6,459 nt of DNA from contig CANPZH010000089.1 of NCBI GenBank assembly GCA_947589335.1, positions 1 to 6,459 on the forward strand. Direction: 5' to 3'. How positions within the stretch are numbered: position 1 is the stretch's first letter; every line of letters begins with the position of its first letter. A program made the translations under genes and the position numbers. Positions 5,925 through 6,459 of this stretch are shown here, one piece after another. The stretch comes from an uncultured Clostridia bacterium (lineage in GTDB: Bacteria; Bacillota; Clostridia; Christensenellales; Borkfalkiaceae). The notes under the pieces were generated by a model. The model had not been told where the DNA came from, made no database searches, and was given only the letters and a program-made list of their open reading frames with translations.

Positions 5925-5959
5925 GCAGGGTGCACACCCCGCCGCTTAAAATTTGCGAA
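5925..5959. repeat. 35-bp direct repeat downstream of the channel gene, copy 2 (repeat A)
   Basis: It is the partner of 4909-4943, 1016 bases downstream and in the same orientation. GCAGGGT, GCAC and ACCCCGC form an imperfect hairpin with one mismatch. The two copies vary at different positions of what looks like a common ancestral GCAGGGTGCACACCCTGC palindrome. It lies 65 bases after the channel stop codon and could also act as an mRNA 3' end, though no T run follows. Confidence 0.85.
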
Positions 5960-5973
5960 TCGCCTCCGCGCAT

Positions 5974-6036
5974 GGATTCGGACCTACACCTGACTTCGTC
6001 GCTGCGCTCCTCGTGCGACGCTGCGCGTCGGGCAGG
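5974..6036. repeat. 63-bp dispersed repeat, copy 2 (repeat B)
   Basis: It is the partner of 4686-4748. Here it follows repeat A after 14 bases, whereas upstream of the channel it precedes repeat A by 160 bases. The two repeats are therefore independent units and not one block duplicated whole. Confidence 0.85.
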
Positions 6037-6058
6037 GACTATGCGATCGCATGGTCCC
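6035..6058. repeat. 24-bp near-perfect palindrome
   Basis: GGGAC and GTCCC flank the perfect palindrome ATGCGATCGCAT, with one T-G wobble between. It directly follows the 63-bp repeat. It has no loop, so it is more likely a protein-binding or recombination site, or a DNA repeat, than a transcription terminator. Confidence 0.6.
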
Positions 6059-6069
6059 CGCACTGTATG

Positions 6070-6110
6070 CCAAAAGAAACGGAAGGCGGTTCGCCTTCCG
6101 TTTCTTTTGG
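6070..6110. terminator. Perfect 19-bp hairpin, terminator-like in either direction
   Basis: The arms 6070-6088 and 6092-6110 are perfectly complementary around a GTT loop. The stem has A/T runs at its base (AAAAGAAA with TTTCTTTT), as in bidirectional intrinsic terminators. Its right edge overlaps the CCA end of a tRNA-Lys fragment, the same arrangement as the intact tRNA-Lys and the hairpin at 6267-6304. It probably once served as the terminator of a tRNA gene on the minus strand. Confidence 0.65.
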
Positions 6111-6128
6111 TGCACCTTCAGGGACTCG
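6107..6128 (-). repeat. 22-bp duplicate of the tRNA-Lys(CTT) 3' end
   Basis: The 22 bases are identical to 6303-6324, which cover the CCA tail, acceptor 3' strand and part of the T arm of the intact tRNA-Lys. Identity stops abruptly at 6129. A direct repeat of a tRNA 3' end is the usual mark of an integration attachment site, but decay of a duplicated tRNA gene would leave the same trace. Confidence 0.75.
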
Positions 6129-6150
6129 CGTCTTTGGCGGCGCGCCCCGG

Positions 6151-6171
6151 TTGACAATTATCAATTGTCAA
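6151..6171. repeat. Perfect 9-bp inverted repeat (TTGACAATT / AATTGTCAA)
   Basis: The arms at 6151-6159 and 6163-6171 flank ATC. TTGACA at 6151 and its mirror on the minus strand look like -35 boxes, but neither has a -10 partner at the right distance. A second hairpin (AGTTTG/CAAACT, 6171-6185) starts on its last base. Confidence 0.6.
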
Positions 6172-6185
6172 GTTTGCGGCAAACT
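6171..6185. repeat. 6-bp hairpin adjoining the previous palindrome
   Basis: AGTTTG (6171-6176) pairs with CAAACT (6180-6185) over a CGG loop. It is short and could arise by chance on its own. It is listed because it abuts the palindrome at 6151-6171 within a hairpin-dense stretch. Confidence 0.4.
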
Positions 6186-6215
6186 CGTCTGCTGCCATGC
6201 CGTTCGCCCACAAAC

Positions 6216-6233
6216 CGATTGCTCCCGCAATCG
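6216..6233. repeat. 7-bp hairpin in the region downstream of the tRNAs
   Basis: CGATTGC (6216-6222) pairs perfectly with GCAATCG (6227-6233) around TCCC. No T run follows on either strand. It belongs to the same series of hairpins between the channel gene and the tRNA genes. Confidence 0.45.
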
Positions 6234-6266
6234 CCTCCCCCCTCGAGTCCCTTCAATATTCGTATA

Positions 6267-6304
6267 AACGAACGGGAAGCCCCAAAAGGGACTTCCCGTT
6301 CGTT
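6267..6304 (-). terminator. Strong hairpin at the end of the tRNA-Lys transcription unit
   Basis: A perfect 13-bp stem (6267-6279 with 6292-6304) is extended inward by three G-C pairs after one C-A mismatch, leaving an AAAA loop. In the minus direction it begins on the last base of the tRNA CCA end and runs into TTTAT, a short U tract. It is therefore a plausible terminator that may also help define the tRNA 3' end. Confidence 0.7.
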
Positions 6305-6379
6305 GGTGCACCTTCAGGGACTCGAACCCTGGGCCCATTGATTAAGAGTCAATTGCTCTACCAACTGAGCTAAAGGTGC
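6304..6379 (-). tRNA. tRNA-Lys, anticodon CTT
   Basis: The 76-base cloverleaf on the minus strand is complete. The acceptor GCACCTT/AAGGTGC is fully paired, the D arm is GCTC/GAGC, and the anticodon stem ATTGA/TCAAT holds the loop CTCTTAA. The T arm is CAGGG/CCCTG with TTCGAGT, then discriminator A and an encoded CCA. It reads AAG codons, consistent with a GC-rich genome. It lies four bases downstream of the second tRNA-Lys and shares its transcript; the promoter is beyond the window edge. Confidence 0.96.
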
Positions 6380-6383
6380 ATAT

Positions 6384-6459
6384 TGGTGGTCCATCCGAGA
6401 TTCGAACTCGGGACACCTTGATTAAAAGTCAAGTGCTCTGCCAACTGAGCTAATGGGCC
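6384..6459 (-). tRNA. tRNA-Lys, anticodon TTT
   Basis: On the minus strand the anticodon stem CTTGA/TCAAG holds the loop CTTTTAA. The T arm CCGAG/CTCGG with TTCGAAT is intact, and a CCA is encoded. The gene begins exactly on the last base of the window. The acceptor stem GGCCCAT/ATGGACC has one mismatch, C3 opposite A70, where GGTCCAT would pair fully. That may be a real variant or an assembly artefact at a contig end. Confidence 0.93.

Noticed and set aside
5353..6063. Minus-strand frame of about 236 codons opposite the channel and downstream repeats
   Set aside because: It covers the voltage sensor and pore of an unmistakable potassium channel in antisense, and starts inside repeat sequence.
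6151..6156. TTGACA as a -35 box for an RNA downstream of the channel
   Set aside because: No -10 box lies 16-18 bases downstream on either strand. The hexamer is part of a perfect palindrome.

Overview
The window looks like a contig from a GC-rich Bacillota genome, probably a gut-type Clostridia (for example a Christensenellales-like lineage). This is an inference from five things: strong AGGAGG-type ribosome binding sites, consensus sigma-A promoters, a BclA/BclB-like spore collagen gene remnant, a TnpX-type serine recombinase, and encoded CCA ends on the tRNAs. Both ends fall in sequence that is often repeated in genomes (a triple-hairpin repeat on the left, a tRNA gene on the right), as expected where a short-read assembly stops.

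Bases 1-2100 appear to be one end of an integrated mobile element. They hold a palindromic repeat (about 4-80), a possible 52-residue ORF with a perfect Shine-Dalgarno but ACG where ATG is expected (215-373), a strong intrinsic terminator (381-418) and a 519-residue large serine recombinase (511-2070). Only 30 bases after the recombinase stop, a collagen-like GXY reading frame begins with no start codon (2101-2448). The simplest reading is that the element inserted into a spore-surface collagen-like gene and that this is the separated 3' part, with the attachment site near 2071-2100.

Bases 2454-4673 are chromosomal in character. A terminator closes the collagen gene. A perfect TTGACA-N17-TATAAT promoter then drives a tight three-gene operon: an unrecognised eight-helix membrane protein, an L-rhamnose mutarotase family protein (zero-base junction) and a soluble metallo-beta-lactamase-fold hydrolase (21-base gap). 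No other sugar genes are present, so the pathway cannot be named.

Bases 4674-6303 are different: more AT-rich and full of repeats. A six-helix voltage-gated potassium channel (5029-5859) has its own promoter and lies between two 35-bp near-identical direct repeats, with a second 63-bp repeat also present on both sides. This looks like an acquired single-gene insert. Downstream lies a non-coding stretch of about 440 bases dense in perfect inverted repeats, with a 22-bp copy of the 3' end of the neighbouring tRNA-Lys. Bases 6304-6459 hold two tandem tRNA-Lys genes (CTT and TTT anticodons) on the minus strand, followed in their direction by a strong hairpin.
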